NCBI GenBank assembly: GCA_018389105.1
Contig: JACATO010001459.1
Span: forward strand, 434,001 to 498,000
Reading direction: 5' to 3'
DNA: 64,000 bases
DNA from: Nautilus pompilius
Taxonomy: Eukaryota > Mollusca > Cephalopoda > Nautilida > Nautilidae
Shown: one piece after another, positions 35,700-47,127 of the stretch
How positions within the stretch are numbered: the first letter of the stretch is position 1
Layout of the letters: every line of letters begins with the position of its first letter
Made by a program: the position numbers and the translations under genes
Notes under the pieces: generated by a model
The model's database searches: none
Seen by the model: the letters and a program-made list of their open reading frames with translations, nothing else
What the model was told of the DNA's origin: nothing

Positions 35700-38094
35700 T
35701 CCACAATCTCAAGTCAACTACCCACTGGACACCTACCATAAGCAAAGATTACCATCCTTTATAAAAGTTCCAAAGTTAAAAAGAAGAAAGAATTGCTACT
35801 TATAGTCATTTATCGTACTATTTCCTTTAGTGATAATTTTAAGAAAACACAACCCTTAAAGAATGATTAAATATACATTTTCCTGTTGTTGTTGTTGTTT
35901 TTGTTTTTCTTTTACACCTATATATTCTAGATTCTTATTTCTTCTTCCTATTATCATCATCATCAGCAGCAGCAGCAGCTCTTAAAAATAGGATCTGAGA
36001 ATTCCGAGAAACTAATTCTTTTCTGGGATGACTGTCCTAAAAGTTTGGATGCTGCAACCGCCGATATGAGATAATGTTTTTCCTTCTTCTTCTTCTTCTT
36101 CTTCTTCTCCATATCAAAGAAAAATTTGATATTGTAAACAGGAGCGGAAAGAAAGACAAAAAAAAGGGGGGATGGAGGATCTTGTGAATACATCACTAAA
36201 CCCGACGACACACGTAGCTTGCAGGTGAGGAACCATTGTGGTATTTTACCCCTCCCTTTTTTTTCATTTGAAGAATCCATAAACCGTCTGAGAGACATCA
36301 AGTTTTGATACGAGAATCAGCAAGAGGAAAATAGAGATCAATTTCCATTATGGAATCTACCAGATATCAATAAAGAAGTAGGAACTTTGGCTAAATTGAA
36401 GCAATAGCCTAGAACTAGTAGAGTTAAGTTGCCACAATGGAGTCAATGGTAACGGCAACGACGAGAGGGAAGAGAGGGAGGGAGGAAGGATGGGGCTCCA
36501 TTCTGAAGAAGTGTTTATCAGTGCTGGAAACCAGACCCCCCACTTTTTTTTTTTTTTTAATCACAGCTGAAACGCTTAATGTACAATTACAGGAGTCGTC
36601 TACTAGTCCGGACAACAACCAACACAAATACCAGTCAGACAGAAGAGTCTCGGGGCTCTGTGGATGCTCGGTCAGTGGGTTCCTGCAATTTACGATCAAG
36701 AGATAATAGGTGGCCAAAGCGGCGGCGACAGCAGCAGCAGCAGCAACAACGAAAAAAAAAAAAAAAAATACCGATAACAAAGAATCCTTGGTCTCGCCCC
36801 TCCCATCCACTCCCCTTCACAATGATGTACCTTAATGAAGTTACGGAGGCCTTACGTACCCAACCCCTCCTGAGATCGTTCTGGTCAATAGGCCATTAAA
36901 ACAGATTTTCTGCTGGTTTGCATTGACAAAACGTTAGGGGGGGTGGGTTGTGGATTTACCACCCCTAACTGTCCGTACCTGATCGCACGTGAGCATAATT
37001 CCCAGTGGGGGGGAGAGAAACATATAAACAAAAAGCGGAACCAGTATTAACCAAACAAAACAAACTTTGAATTGGCAGCTAAAGTCGTTGCCCCCTTCCC
37101 AACCCCCACCCTCAGCCCCTTTTTAAACAAAACAAACAATTTCTGAGGTGAAAACGGAAAGGTAAGAGAACAGGTGAGCTTCGGTAAACAGACACCCTGC
37201 AGTGCTGTTTTCTTAAGTGCTGAATCGGTCAGGGCAGCAGTGCATGTACAAGGAAAAGGGGACAAATCGTTCCACTGTGAGATAAATCGCAATATAGTTT
37301 TGCTTAAAAAAAAAAAAGGGAAAGAAAAAGGGACAGTTATTCTCTGAACAGCGTAATGATTTTGAACACCAGTGTATGTTCTCCTCCTGGCTTCAGGTCA
37401 AAATATTTCAGCAGGCAGTGTAATGAAACAGAAATTTCAATGCCACAGCCATTCTCTTTAAAATTAAAAAGAAAATGGCTGCGATTAGTTTTGTGTCAAT
37501 TTTTACTGCGAACGTGGGCCCCCCCCTCCCTCCATCCTCCCTTTCTCCCCCCTGCTTCCTTCGGGCGCAGCCATCAAAATGAAAGTTTTAAAAACTAATT
37601 TCGAAGGAAACCTCGTTTAACCGCCAGACCGAAGCCATTTGGGAAATCGTCTCTGCGCAATGGTGCTAATATGTGGGACTTAGAGTAACCCTAACCCCCA
37701 CACCTCCGCGCACTGTCATGGGCTCGGACTCTGGATGGAACAAACTCAGGGGGGGGCTGTTAAATAGGGAGGACTGTCTCGGTTCGGTTCTGTTACAGAG
37801 AGGCAGGAGAAACCATCATGGCTTATGCTATTCCCCTCTCCCCACTCCACACACGCACCTGCCACAAAAGGGAAATGGCCATCAATACAATACTTAAAAC
37901 TGGTTAATGGTAACCCTTTTGGCCACATCTGCTGCTGGGTTAATCTGTTCTCTTACTAAAAAAAAAAAAAAAAAAAGGGGAGAGGAAAGGAAGATTCTGA
38001 TACCTAACCAATGCTGGAACCTTAGCTAGATGAACGGGGGCCTTCCCTAGTCACCGTAGAAAGTCTAAAAATGCCGTCTTCCCTACTGTTCACA
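35700..38094. other. Non-coding sequence, no gene seen
   Basis: Several simple repeats occur: CAGCAG near 35965-35979, CTTCTT near 36081-36108, CAG/AAC near 36729-36750, and A-runs. All open frames in this region include these repeats or homopolymers and none has a recognisable domain. Confidence 0.5.
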
Positions 38095-38322
38095 TCTTTA
38101 AAACCCCTAATTATTTTGAGAACTTCCATTGGAGCCCCCCCCACCTTTCTTAAATATATGCAACTCAAAGTCTTTAAAACCCCTAATTATTTTGAGAACT
38201 TCCATTGGAGCCCCCCCCACCTTTCTTAAATATATGCAACTCAAAGTCTTTAAAACCCCTAATTATTTTGAGAACTTCCATTGGAGCCCCCCTACCTTTC
38301 TTAAATATATGCAACTCAAAGT
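38095..38322. repeat. 76-bp tandem repeat, three copies
   Basis: Copies begin at 38095, 38171 and 38247 with TCTTTAAAACCCCTAATTAT and include GAGAACTTCCATTGGAGCC and TTAAATATATGCAACTCAAA. They are nearly identical. The open frame through them is periodic because of the repeat and is not a gene. Confidence 0.95.
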
Positions 38323-39467
38323 AATCATTCAACAACAAATATTATTAAATAGAAAAATACTAATGATAAACAAGCGCATTTTAAGACAGTTTTTAATAGG
38401 ACAGAAAGTTCCCTCTCTTCTCCCTTCCTCCCAACACAAAATTTAAAAAAAAAAAAAAACAGAGAAAAAAATTTTGTTTATGGAATCTACAGTCTTAACT
38501 ACTACAGCTGTTACTGGGCCCCGTTTTTGACAAAGCCATTGGAAGGATAAATCGGATGCCCTGTCATTTCCCTAAGTTTACACAAGATAAATCCCCCCCC
38601 CACCCCAACAAATGTACCAAGTGGCCGAAATACATCATTGCCACTGTTATCTGATGACAATTGACCCTGCTGTTCACAGCTGCACCATCACCGCATTATC
38701 CACAACAAAAGTGTCGCCCGCTCTTTATCCAAGGTAACAATCATTACCAACATTATCCCTCCTGTTTGTTTAATTATTTAAAAAGGGGCCAAGGGCCAAA
38801 AACCAGCCATCCGTCTTGGCTTAAACAAGATCCCCGCCCTTGGGCAAACATCCTGATGAAGTCACCACCTCCCCGATGCCCAAGACACCGCCATAGACAG
38901 CTGCTGCCCCGGCTACGAGCGTCGCAGAGCTTCTTGAACTCAGTGGGTAGAACCAGCTCCCCTGCCACCGCGCAGGACAAACCTTTTCCTTTTGTATTGC
39001 TAGGCAGTCTTTTGACTTAAATCTGTTTTCCTTCCACCATAACTACTAAATAAGTGAAATAGAAACAGAAACAAAGAGAGTAAAAAAAAGCAAATCTTAC
39101 TTATGCTGGCTTGATAACCGAAGAGTTTGAACTCGTCCGCAAGGATTCTTTCATATTCCTTCCCTGCATAAGAGAAAACAACAGCATTGACAGCCTCTTC
39201 TCATTAACCACAAATATCGAGTACTGTTGGATTTTATTCAGTTTACACTGCTTAAGACAAAAGGTCTGCCTGCTCAGCTTAAAGTTGGTGTTCATGGCTA
39301 CTACATCCCGGTGGGTTCTGAGTGGTTCCAACAGCAAGCCCTGGTTTAACAGGTGCTAGTGGTACCATAGTTAATAAATAAACCAAGAGATTTTTGCTGT
39401 TTAACATTATAAACTGATTTACTTAAAAGCAAGTTGAGTTTTATGTACATGCGAGGAAAAATGGCAA
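38323..39467. other. Non-coding sequence, no gene seen
   Basis: The plus frame 38661-39020 (119 codons) is Pro/Arg-rich without a recognisable domain, and the minus frame over part of it is open too. I do not call either. Confidence 0.45.
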
Positions 39468-39504
39468 GGGTTAGGGTTTAGCATTAGGATTAGGATTAGG
39501 ATTA
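39468..39504. repeat. Telomere-like (TTAGGG)n-derived tract
   Basis: GGGTTAGGGTTTAGCATTAGG followed by three GATTAG units. It looks like a degenerate interstitial stretch of the TTAGGG telomere repeat used by most animals, partly drifted to ATTAGG. Confidence 0.6.
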
Positions 39505-39947
39505 TATATATATGTATATTCTTAAATGATTTTTACATTTTAACCCACAAAGTAAATAAAATGTGGTGCTGTCCCAAAGCTGGAAAAGCAAGACAAATGG
39601 TTAATTTTTACATTCTTGGCAATTTACTAGCATGCTAAAAATATTTTTTTACTAAAAACATTAAAACAACAAAAATCATCATAAAAATACCTACAAATAT
39701 TACAATAAATAACAAGGTAAACAAACAAACATTGTAAAATGCTTTGCTTGTCAGCTTTAATATGCACTACATTATAGGAACAATGTTTACAAACAGCTAT
39801 TTTCATTAAATACAGCATTTGGAGAGGGTCCAGGGTTAGCTGGCTGTTACAGAGGTAAGATAGGTGTTACATAACCAGTAATTCCTAATTAAAGGTATAG
39901 AGGAGCTGTAACTGACATCATGGGGCAAGGTATATAGTGTCAGTTAC

Positions 39948-41700
39948 CGTAAAGTGCCATGTATTATACGCGTCTTTTTTTTAAAGAAAATCTATCCTCT
40001 AAAAATTGGGTGCGTATTATACAAGATATCAGATGTCACAGATTTTTTTCCCCAGACCGCTGGGGCCATTGCCGGTGACAGATGAGCGAACGATAATACA
40101 TACACATACATTAGAAAATCCCATGTGGCAATTTGACTGAATATTAATTAAGGATAGTTGTTCGTGTCTTGCTTAGTGTGTTTTGGGGGATGCGAGTATT
40201 GAATGTCACTGGATCGAGTACCATAGATATTGGCAAAGAAATGGGTAGAAACAGAACAAGGAGTTCATACTGAAACACCATGAAAAATTTAACCACAAAA
40301 ACAAAAATGCAAATATTTTTTTTTTTCACAATTTTATTGAAATTTGATGGAATTGACAAATATAATACAGGATAAGTGACGTGCATTGATATGATGTATA
40401 TCTAGATTAAACCCATCAAACTCATCTTTGCTGTCTTTTTCCCTCTACTGCAAGAACTGTCCATCAGTCATGGTAGCAGTTGTGTCATAGCAGATATCAT
40501 TGTTGTTGTCACCCTCTGATGCTTCTACTGCCTCGTCATCCTTTGGCTCAGATCACAGGATGTCATCTCTGGTTCTGTCCATGGCATTGGACAGGCAGCA
40601 CCTGAAGAAGCCCTTCTTGATGGTCTCGGGGTCGACTTCTTCCCAGGCATCTCTGATCCAAGTGGCAATGGTGGCCATGTTGGGTTGGCGTATGCGAACA
40701 GTGGGGGTGAAGGTGTATTCACCTTCCATCATCCATGTATTCCACCTCTGCTGGACCCCCACCCTTGACTGGGTAAGCTACGTCCATGACCTGCTGCACG
40801 TCATAAACCAGGGAATAATGGTGAGTTGTCTTCAGGGCTGTCTTCACAGACTCCATATGGTGGCATCTGAAGGCGTCCAGCAACAGGAGCTTGTGATACA
40901 ACCTACCCTGTCTGCCCAACACCCTGCAAGTGCTTTTCTGTGATGAGGGCGAGTACCTCCTCAAGCTGTGGATAGGCCGCACCCTGGCCCTGACCAGCAT
41001 GTTTTAAACATGGCATGGCTTCAACCTTCTACAAAGAATGTCACCAGGACTTGATGATGGCCTCATTCACTCTGATCCTTTGGAGTTTATCTGCAGCAGT
41101 GTAGCTCATACGTCATGTTGGCGGCATGGTTGTGTGTGACAGTATGTAGAAACAGGGACTGAATGAAGATCATTCCTGTGCGGAGTTTGTATACATATTA
41201 CTGTAATACCTCGGTCACTATGCCATGGCATAGTAGGCGAGGTGGCGTAATAAACAAGGGTGGCATGGTAATTGAAATGAAATTTTTTTCGCGAAGACCT
41301 TTGAACATCTTGGCATAATATATGCAAGGTATTCATGAAAACCTGACTCGTGCATTCTGGTGACTTGGTTTACCGCACCACTACTGCAGCTGAGTGAGTG
41401 AATTTTTCGGATTTTCATGAAACTATTATGTAAGTCCCATAAAATATTTGCTCATTTAGTTTATTCTGGGCAGCTCCACTAAAGGAAAGATGCCGTAATC
41501 TGTCAGTTAATTTTAAGTTGGATACGGCCATTTGCCTGCTGTATAACATACATTCTCTTTCCGGTTGGCCCAACCTGACGCTGCCTGAAAAATGAGCTAA
41601 ATATGCCTGCGTATTATAATGGGAGTTATACGTTTCTGGGAATTTTTACAGATCAAAATTAGGGTGCGTATTATATACGACAGTGCATAATACATGATGG
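39948..41700 (-). mobile_element. pogo/Tigger-type DNA transposon, internally deleted
   Basis: TA dinucleotides flank both ends (39946-39947 and 41701-41702). The left end reads CCGTAAAGTGCCATGTATTA; the right end inverted reads CCATCATGTATTATGCACTG. Subterminal words GGGTGCGTATTATA (near 40008) and AGGGTGCGTATTATATACG (near 41661) repeat. The interior encodes the pogo-family transposase remnant on the minus strand. At about 1.75 kb it is shorter than full-length Tigger elements (about 2.5 kb), consistent with an internal deletion. Terminal repeats are imperfect, so the exact ends are likely but not certain. Confidence 0.75.
40440..41115 (-). pseudogene. pogo/Tigger transposase remnant
   Basis: Minus-strand pieces in family order: SYTAADKLQRIRVNEA (N-terminal psq-type helix-turn-helix start), YPQLEEVLALITEKH (CENP-B-type DNA-binding region), then directly KLLLLDAFRCHHMESVKTAL (catalytic block with its Asp), WNTWMMEGEYTF, IATWIRDAWEEVDPETIKKG, FFRCCLSNAMD and DDIL. 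The last pieces are the standard C-terminal end of Tigger/pogo DDE transposases. The stretch holding the first catalytic Asp is missing between YPQLEE and LLLLDAF, and at least one frameshift occurs near 40750. It cannot encode an active enzyme. Confidence 0.85.
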
Positions 41701-41771
41701 TATAGATCCATCTGTACATTTAATTAGAAATTACTGATTCTGTAACAACTAACCCGAGTGGTCTCCCCTAC

Positions 41772-42569
41772 ATGTCCATTTAAAACAGCTTTAACATTAA
41801 GATTTCAGAAATTGCTCTATTTAAATATATTTCTAACCTTTTAATTACCTAATAATTTCTTAAACACTTTTAATTTATTCAAAAATTAATATTTAAAAAC
41901 ACAGAAAGCTTATCAAACCAAATATGACAAAGTTTCAGCACATTACAAACCAAATTTGTCTTCTTCAGCAAAACATCTTAACAATATAAAATTAGGGAGT
42001 TATCTTTCCTTAGCAGCTTTCGGAGGAGGGGGAGGACGAAATAAAGAGTGCATAAAATCTTAAAACAAATTCCATTCGCCAATAAATAAAATCACACACC
42101 CTCCCCAGACGATGTAACACCATGAAGCTGCCCTACTGTTCGGCACTAGTTGGTTGGCCTTGGCTAAAAAGTTCACTGTTGTAAAAAAAACAAACAAAAA
42201 AAATAATGCCCAGGTCTGCTTCAACTTCTATTTTGTTGTAGGGCAGTTTCTTTGATTACCAGTGTTTGTAATGCAACCAACCAACCAACCAACCAGCCAA
42301 CCCTGTCCTGCCCAACACTGAGGTAGATCACTAGCCTGGCCTAGCTGCTACAAAGCGACGGAAATCCCAACCACCCCAACTTATGCGAAGAAGACCTTCA
42401 GTCCCTACAAACCAACCTCATTCGTTTTTTACTATTGCGTCGCGGCCGCCACCATAGACATTGTTTAGGTTTAAAACCTGGACGGCAACCACCTACTCCA
42501 GATGAGCTTAACCCTGGTATTTTTTAATATATAAGCTATAAATATTATATATATATATATATATTAGAA
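41772..42569. other. Non-coding sequence, no gene seen
   Basis: AT-rich DNA with an AACC tract near 42276-42300 and a TA tract at 42547-42565. Confidence 0.5.
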
Positions 42570-42785
42570 GTGCAGCTGAGGTTGACATCAGTATTCGCTG
42601 CTGGTCTGTTATAATATTGTTCAAACATAGGTGTATGGTACATAAGACACACGCACACACACACACACCATGTGGCATGTGCAGCTGAGGTTGACATCAG
42701 TATTCGCTGCTGGTCTGTTATAATATTGTTCAAACATAGGTGTATGGTACATAAGACACACGCACACACACACCATGTGGCAATT
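42570..42785. repeat. 109-bp tandem duplication
   Basis: Two almost identical copies start at 42570 and 42679 with GTGCAGCTGAGGTTGACATC, each ending in a CA repeat and CACCATGTGGCA. The copies differ in CA-repeat length. A preceding TA tract marks the left side. Confidence 0.95.
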
Positions 42786-43151
42786 CCTTAGCTATTTAAA
42801 GATTAAAGATCCGTTTGCTGCCAGCAGATGGCATTTCCGGCCAATGCCAGGATTCGCTGTATTTACTGATATTATCTCAAGAAGTGAGAAAAGTGGAAAG
42901 CTTGCAGAGAGAGGTTACGATCTGTATATTAGTGGCATCTCTTCTAAACAACACATGTCTGACATCCCCATCGCCGACTTCGCTTCGCAAACAACAAGGA
43001 ATAACTCTGGCCATCTGCAGCCAAAGTGAAGCAGGAAACCCACAAAAATCTTTCCCCACAAGCCAATGAATTCTGCCCTCACTTCCCTGCCTCCCAACCT
43101 GAAAAAAAGAGAGTTAACCGTTATAGGTTACTGAACTTTTTCTTTTTGCAG
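42786..43151. other. Complex sequence of unknown role
   Basis: Relatively balanced composition. Two plus frames (42775-43029 and 42815-43069) and minus frames are all open, so coding is not demonstrated. One plus frame carries a varied run ending GHLQPK before TGA at 43027-43029. It sits just ahead of the candidate exon at 43152, so it may belong to the same transcript or its upstream intron. Confidence 0.3.
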
Positions 43152-43223
43152 TTGAGTGTGCGTGTGCATTTTCTACCACCTAACGTAGCTACTGAAAACA
43201 ATGGCTTCCAACGATGAAACAAG
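43152..43223 (+). CDS. Candidate small 5' exon with start codon
   Basis: A strong acceptor (ACTTTTTCTTTTTGCAG) ends at 43151 and a GTAACT donor starts at 43224. Inside the 72-bp exon an ATG at 43201 in good context (AACAATGG) opens MASNDETR with the last codon split after two bases; upstream stops in this frame make 43201 the first usable ATG. This is the look of a second exon with 5' UTR and start codon of a plus-strand gene. No following exon was recognised. Another frame of the same exon is also open until a TGA at 43215-43217, so it could instead be a terminal exon or chance. Confidence 0.3.
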
Positions 43224-45037
43224 GTAACTGAGATGAAGAAAGCAGCACACCTGTAACCCTATAATAATAATAATGGTTTCCCTTCATAACTGAAGACAGC
43301 CATTCACACATTATATGCCGAATACCTGGGTGTGCGTTTGTTTATAGAGCAGGAACGCACTGCCTGTGCAGCAACTGAACTCTAAGGTATCAAGCAGAGT
43401 AATGCAGTGTCAGGGAACATCTATGAAGATCAGACAACTTATTACCCACATTTGGCAGAGCCAGTAATTCCTGAAAATTGCAAACCATCAACCAGCTAAC
43501 AAACAATAGCCTTTAACTCACCGAAAATCCGAAATAATCTTTAAATGTTTCTGTGGAGGAATCACGAATGTTAGACCAAATTGCCCAGTTCCCATTTTAA
43601 ACAATGAAACCCACCCATAGTACCCAGCAGGTGGCAGTTAGTGTAGTGGAGCTATTTCTTGAGCCATGTCGACCACAGCCTCCGCCGGAAAACAGTGAAC
43701 AGCAATTCTGGGAGACAGACTGATCACCTGACCAGATTGATGTGATTGTAGTACCCCGCTCCCTTAATTTCTTATAGTGATATTGTGAAGGTTCTGCTCG
43801 GCACAGAAGGACCAAGTAAAAAAACTGGGTTCGGTTATTAATTATCACCACAGTTCCCTTCTCTTTCCACGCTGTCTTAACCCCCCCCCCCCCCCACCGG
43901 TGCACCCAAACTCACTTAGTATCACCAGGCAATTGAAGAAAGGAAATTCTGCACTTCTGTTACCATCGCTGGGCTCGGCTACAAGCAGGTTTCACGGGAC
44001 CAGAGTTTCGTATATCCCCGTTCTATTCATTCACTGTCGTCAGTGCCTCCCGGAATAGCCGCGGATTTACAGAAAGCAAACTGTTGGAATTGGAAATGCA
44101 ACACTTCACACCATCCTGCACAGCAATCATCTATTAGTAGCCATGGTTAGCAGGCAGCAAGATGAATGCAGTCCTTTAAAAAAGACCCCCCCCAAAAAAA
44201 ATACACAACCTCACAATACTAACAAATTTTGTTCCATTAAGTTCACAAACAGTGAAACAATGGAAATGAAAGCAACAAAAGAGAGACTGTTGGTTACCTA
44301 TCACTGCATTACATGGACAATTAATTCCCATTCATGGACCCCATTATCACCACCAGCAGTTCTTTAAACAATGATACCAAGACAAGCAGTTAGCCCCGCT
44401 GCCTTGTTTGTTAGTGGATGATTCTCGTCCACGATCTTAGTGTTATTACACACACACACCTACATAAGAGAAATTGATAGACTCTGTGGATACTGAAAAC
44501 TGAAGAGTCAGCCAGTCAACCCATCATCTTGTTAGACAATGATTTTATTTTTTTTACCCCTGGCCGCGGTCATCAAACAGTCTACATGCTCTGCTGGCGT
44601 TGTAAAGCCGGGAAACCCACAACAGGTTCTCTGGCTACTACGTCACCAGCCCAGACCTCATTATCACCACCAGCAGTTCTACTTTACACGGAAGGCTGGA
44701 GAATTTTCCACTGGTTTAGCTAAGCCATCGTGAAACAGATACCAGCGGCTTTGCGGACACTACGTACCGGCAAGACGGACATCCACGGGGGTGCACATGA
44801 CCCGGCTAAGTGTGCAAAAATGTGGACATTGATGGGGTGGTGGTGGGAAATGGCATGTTTGCAGACAACTCGGCCATCCAGAAAAAACAAGCAAACAACG
44901 AACAACCCTTTCCAGGGTTAGACATGGAGAGAAAGTCAGAGGTGGCCGGAAGAAGCCCAAGCAGATAGACAGGTGTAAAAAGAAAGAAAAAAACAAAAAC
45001 ACACACACACACACAAGAGAGAGCTGCTGGCAAAGCA
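43224..45037. other. Non-coding sequence, no gene seen
   Basis: AT and C-rich runs (C-run near 43881-43896). Words CCAGCAGTTCT and CATTATCACCACCAGCAG repeat near 44341-44362 and 44659-44684, a short dispersed duplication. Open frames are not family-like. Confidence 0.45.
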
Positions 45038-45118
45038 ATAAACATTATTTGCATCCGTTAAAGATCGGTGCAGCCACGATAAACATTATTTGCATCCGTT
45101 AAAGATCGGTGCAGCCAC
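45038..45118. repeat. 41-bp tandem duplication with octamer sites
   Basis: Two copies start at 45038 and 45079 with ATAAACATTATTTGCATCCG and end GATCGGTGCAGCCAC. Each contains ATTTGCAT, the POU octamer consensus (reverse ATGCAAAT). Confidence 0.95.
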
Positions 45119-46916
45119 AACCATGGATAGAGAGAGAGAGAGAACACGGGCCCATCGTTCTATACCAGCTTATAAACTGTGGAACTTTCACCAAAGAAAA
45201 CGACACATATATTCCTTTAGGCAAAAACAACAACAAAAATCGATGGATTCATACAGAATTTCAATTATGCATCTGCCAGGTCTGCGGAGCTGAAATGCAA
45301 AGAAATATCTAACACTTTCAATATGCATTTATTATTACCAAGTATATTGAAAGTATAATTAACTGCCATAAGTTCCGCAGAGGAGGAGGAAGGGGAGGAA
45401 GGGGGAGAAAGAAAAGTTAATAAAGAAATCAATAATCAAAAAAAAAAAAAAAAAACATATGAGAGGAATAAATTATTCGCTTTGAATGTTTGTTTAATTC
45501 ATAAATCCTTCTATACAGAACCATAAAGTCTAACTTATATAAACAAGACGGACGGATGACACATGGTCATGTTTGCATAGGTTTATAGAGATATGGATCA
45601 CACTAAAAAAGCTCCAGTGTGCCGGATTTTTTACCCTCAGTTTAATATACCATAGATTCCTCTTCCTCCCCCCACTTTTTGTGGATATCATGAAAGTAAA
45701 GCGTAATAAATATTTCCCCCCCCCCAGATAAGCTTATTGATTGCAGAAGATCTAACTTTATTTAACAAAAGGGATAGGGGAGTGGGGAGAAGCACTTGTT
45801 TTATTATTATTATTATTATTATTATTATCTATTTCTTATACTGTATTTATCATTTTCCCTGTAGTTTTTTTTTTTTTTCCCTTCTTCCATAATAAGCAAA
45901 CAGGTGTCGGCTATTTACGGGGGACGTCATGAATTTCTTATCACGGCCCCTCCTGTTGGATGCCCTATCTGCTTCAATCAGAAACACAAGGTAAACCTGA
46001 GACTTCCTTCACTGGATCCTCCGCTGCATTTTCCTTCTTTCTTTTGCTATTTTTATAAAAACAAACTTCCATCCATTCCCCCCCCCCCCCCCCCACCACC
46101 CCAAGGACTGGATGGCGATCTCAGCTGCCGCAGTTGTGCAAACACGGGGCTGGGTGGTGGTGGTGGTGGTGGTGTGGGTTCAACAAGAAAAACATGCTAC
46201 ACGGCAACGCCATCTGTGATGCAAGATCAATGTGGTACGCAGTCTTTTATTGGGAAATACTTATAAGAATCTAAACGCAGCAGTGGCGCTGGGGTTTAAC
46301 TCCTATTGATCTCTGTTAATGGTTCGCTAATTTGTATGGCAGTATGATTTTTCAATAATTTTCGACATCAAAGAGAGAGAGAGAGAGAGAAACAGATGTG
46401 GGGGGGGGGAAGACGTATATCTTTTCTTTCATTCCCTCATTACGCGTCTCAAACGGAGAAATTGTACAAACACGGCTCGATTTGGTGAGCAGAAACAAAG
46501 CCAAACGCGCTCTGATTAACATCTTTGTCCGGCATTTCTACAGATGCTCGTCAATTTGCAGAACCAAAAAGAAACAAACTTTTTCTAAAAAAAAAATAAT
46601 TGTGGCTTTTTTTTTTTTTTTTGTTTGTTTGTTTTAATTTCAGTCCAATCCAGTGGCAGCTATTCCCATATTAATCCAAAAAAAAGGAGCAGTGGAATCC
46701 ACTCGTAGAGGCTTAAGAGCAGAATCCTTCACTGACGCTTATTTTATCAGTTTTTTTTTTTTAAATTTAAAATTCTGAAACTCTTTCAGCCAATGCATAG
46801 GCAAGAGTCCTAGCTCTTCTGTCATGGAGACCACGAGTTAATTAAACATGGCGTTCGACTGATACAAGATGATTTAAAGAAGACCAAGAACAGCAGCTGG
46901 GGGGGGGGGAGGAGGA
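45119..46916. other. Non-coding sequence, no gene seen
   Basis: Simple repeats include ATT units near 45803-45828, a C-run near 46079-46094, GGT units near 46154-46174 and GA near 46372-46390. The 45904-46266 plus frame crosses the C-run and GGT repeat, so its Pro- and Gly-rich parts are repeat artefacts. Confidence 0.45.
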
Positions 46917-47056
46917 GGTATAAGTTGTTACAGCACCAGTAATTCCTAATTAAATATACAATGATACTATAATCAATGTCATACGCTTTGACCTTTGATG
47001 ACATCAATTACAGGCTCTCGCTATACTTTGAAACAACCCAACTCTGTCTCTCCTAC
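46917..47056. mobile_element. Foldback MITE copy
   Basis: Starts AAGTTGTTACAGCACCAGTA then ATTCCTAATTAAATATACAA; centre ACTATAATCAATGTCATACG and TTGACCTTTGATGACATC; the right arm is damaged (TACTTTGAAACAACCC, GTCTCTCCTAC). The left arm is near consensus. Confidence 0.8.
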
Positions 47057-47092
47057 TTTACTTTGATAGTTACATGAAGACAGGAACCCACT

Positions 47093-47095
<3 letters not shown>

Positions 47096-47124
<29 letters not shown>
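47096..47124. repeat. (TA)n microsatellite
   Basis: About 14 TA dinucleotides. Confidence 0.95.

Positions 47125-47127
<3 letters not shown>

Larger units (their letters stand above)
39830..41771. mobile_element. Foldback MITE copy split by a Tigger insertion
   Basis: The left half (39830-39945) carries GTAATTCCTAATTAAAGG and GCTGTAACTGACATCATGG. The right half (41703-41771) carries ATTTAATTAGAAATTACTGA, TTCTGTAACAACTAACCC and GTCTCCCCTAC. Joined, they read as one family copy, interrupted exactly by the element at 39948-41700. Confidence 0.8.

Noticed and set aside
38661..39020. 119-codon plus-strand Pro-rich frame
   Set aside because: No recognisable domain; opposite strand also open; no splice or promoter support.
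40500..40943. 147-codon plus-strand open frame
   Set aside because: It is the antisense shadow of the minus-strand pogo/Tigger transposase remnant.
45904..46266. 120-codon plus-strand frame with Pro and Gly runs
   Set aside because: The runs come from a C homopolymer and a GGT microsatellite.
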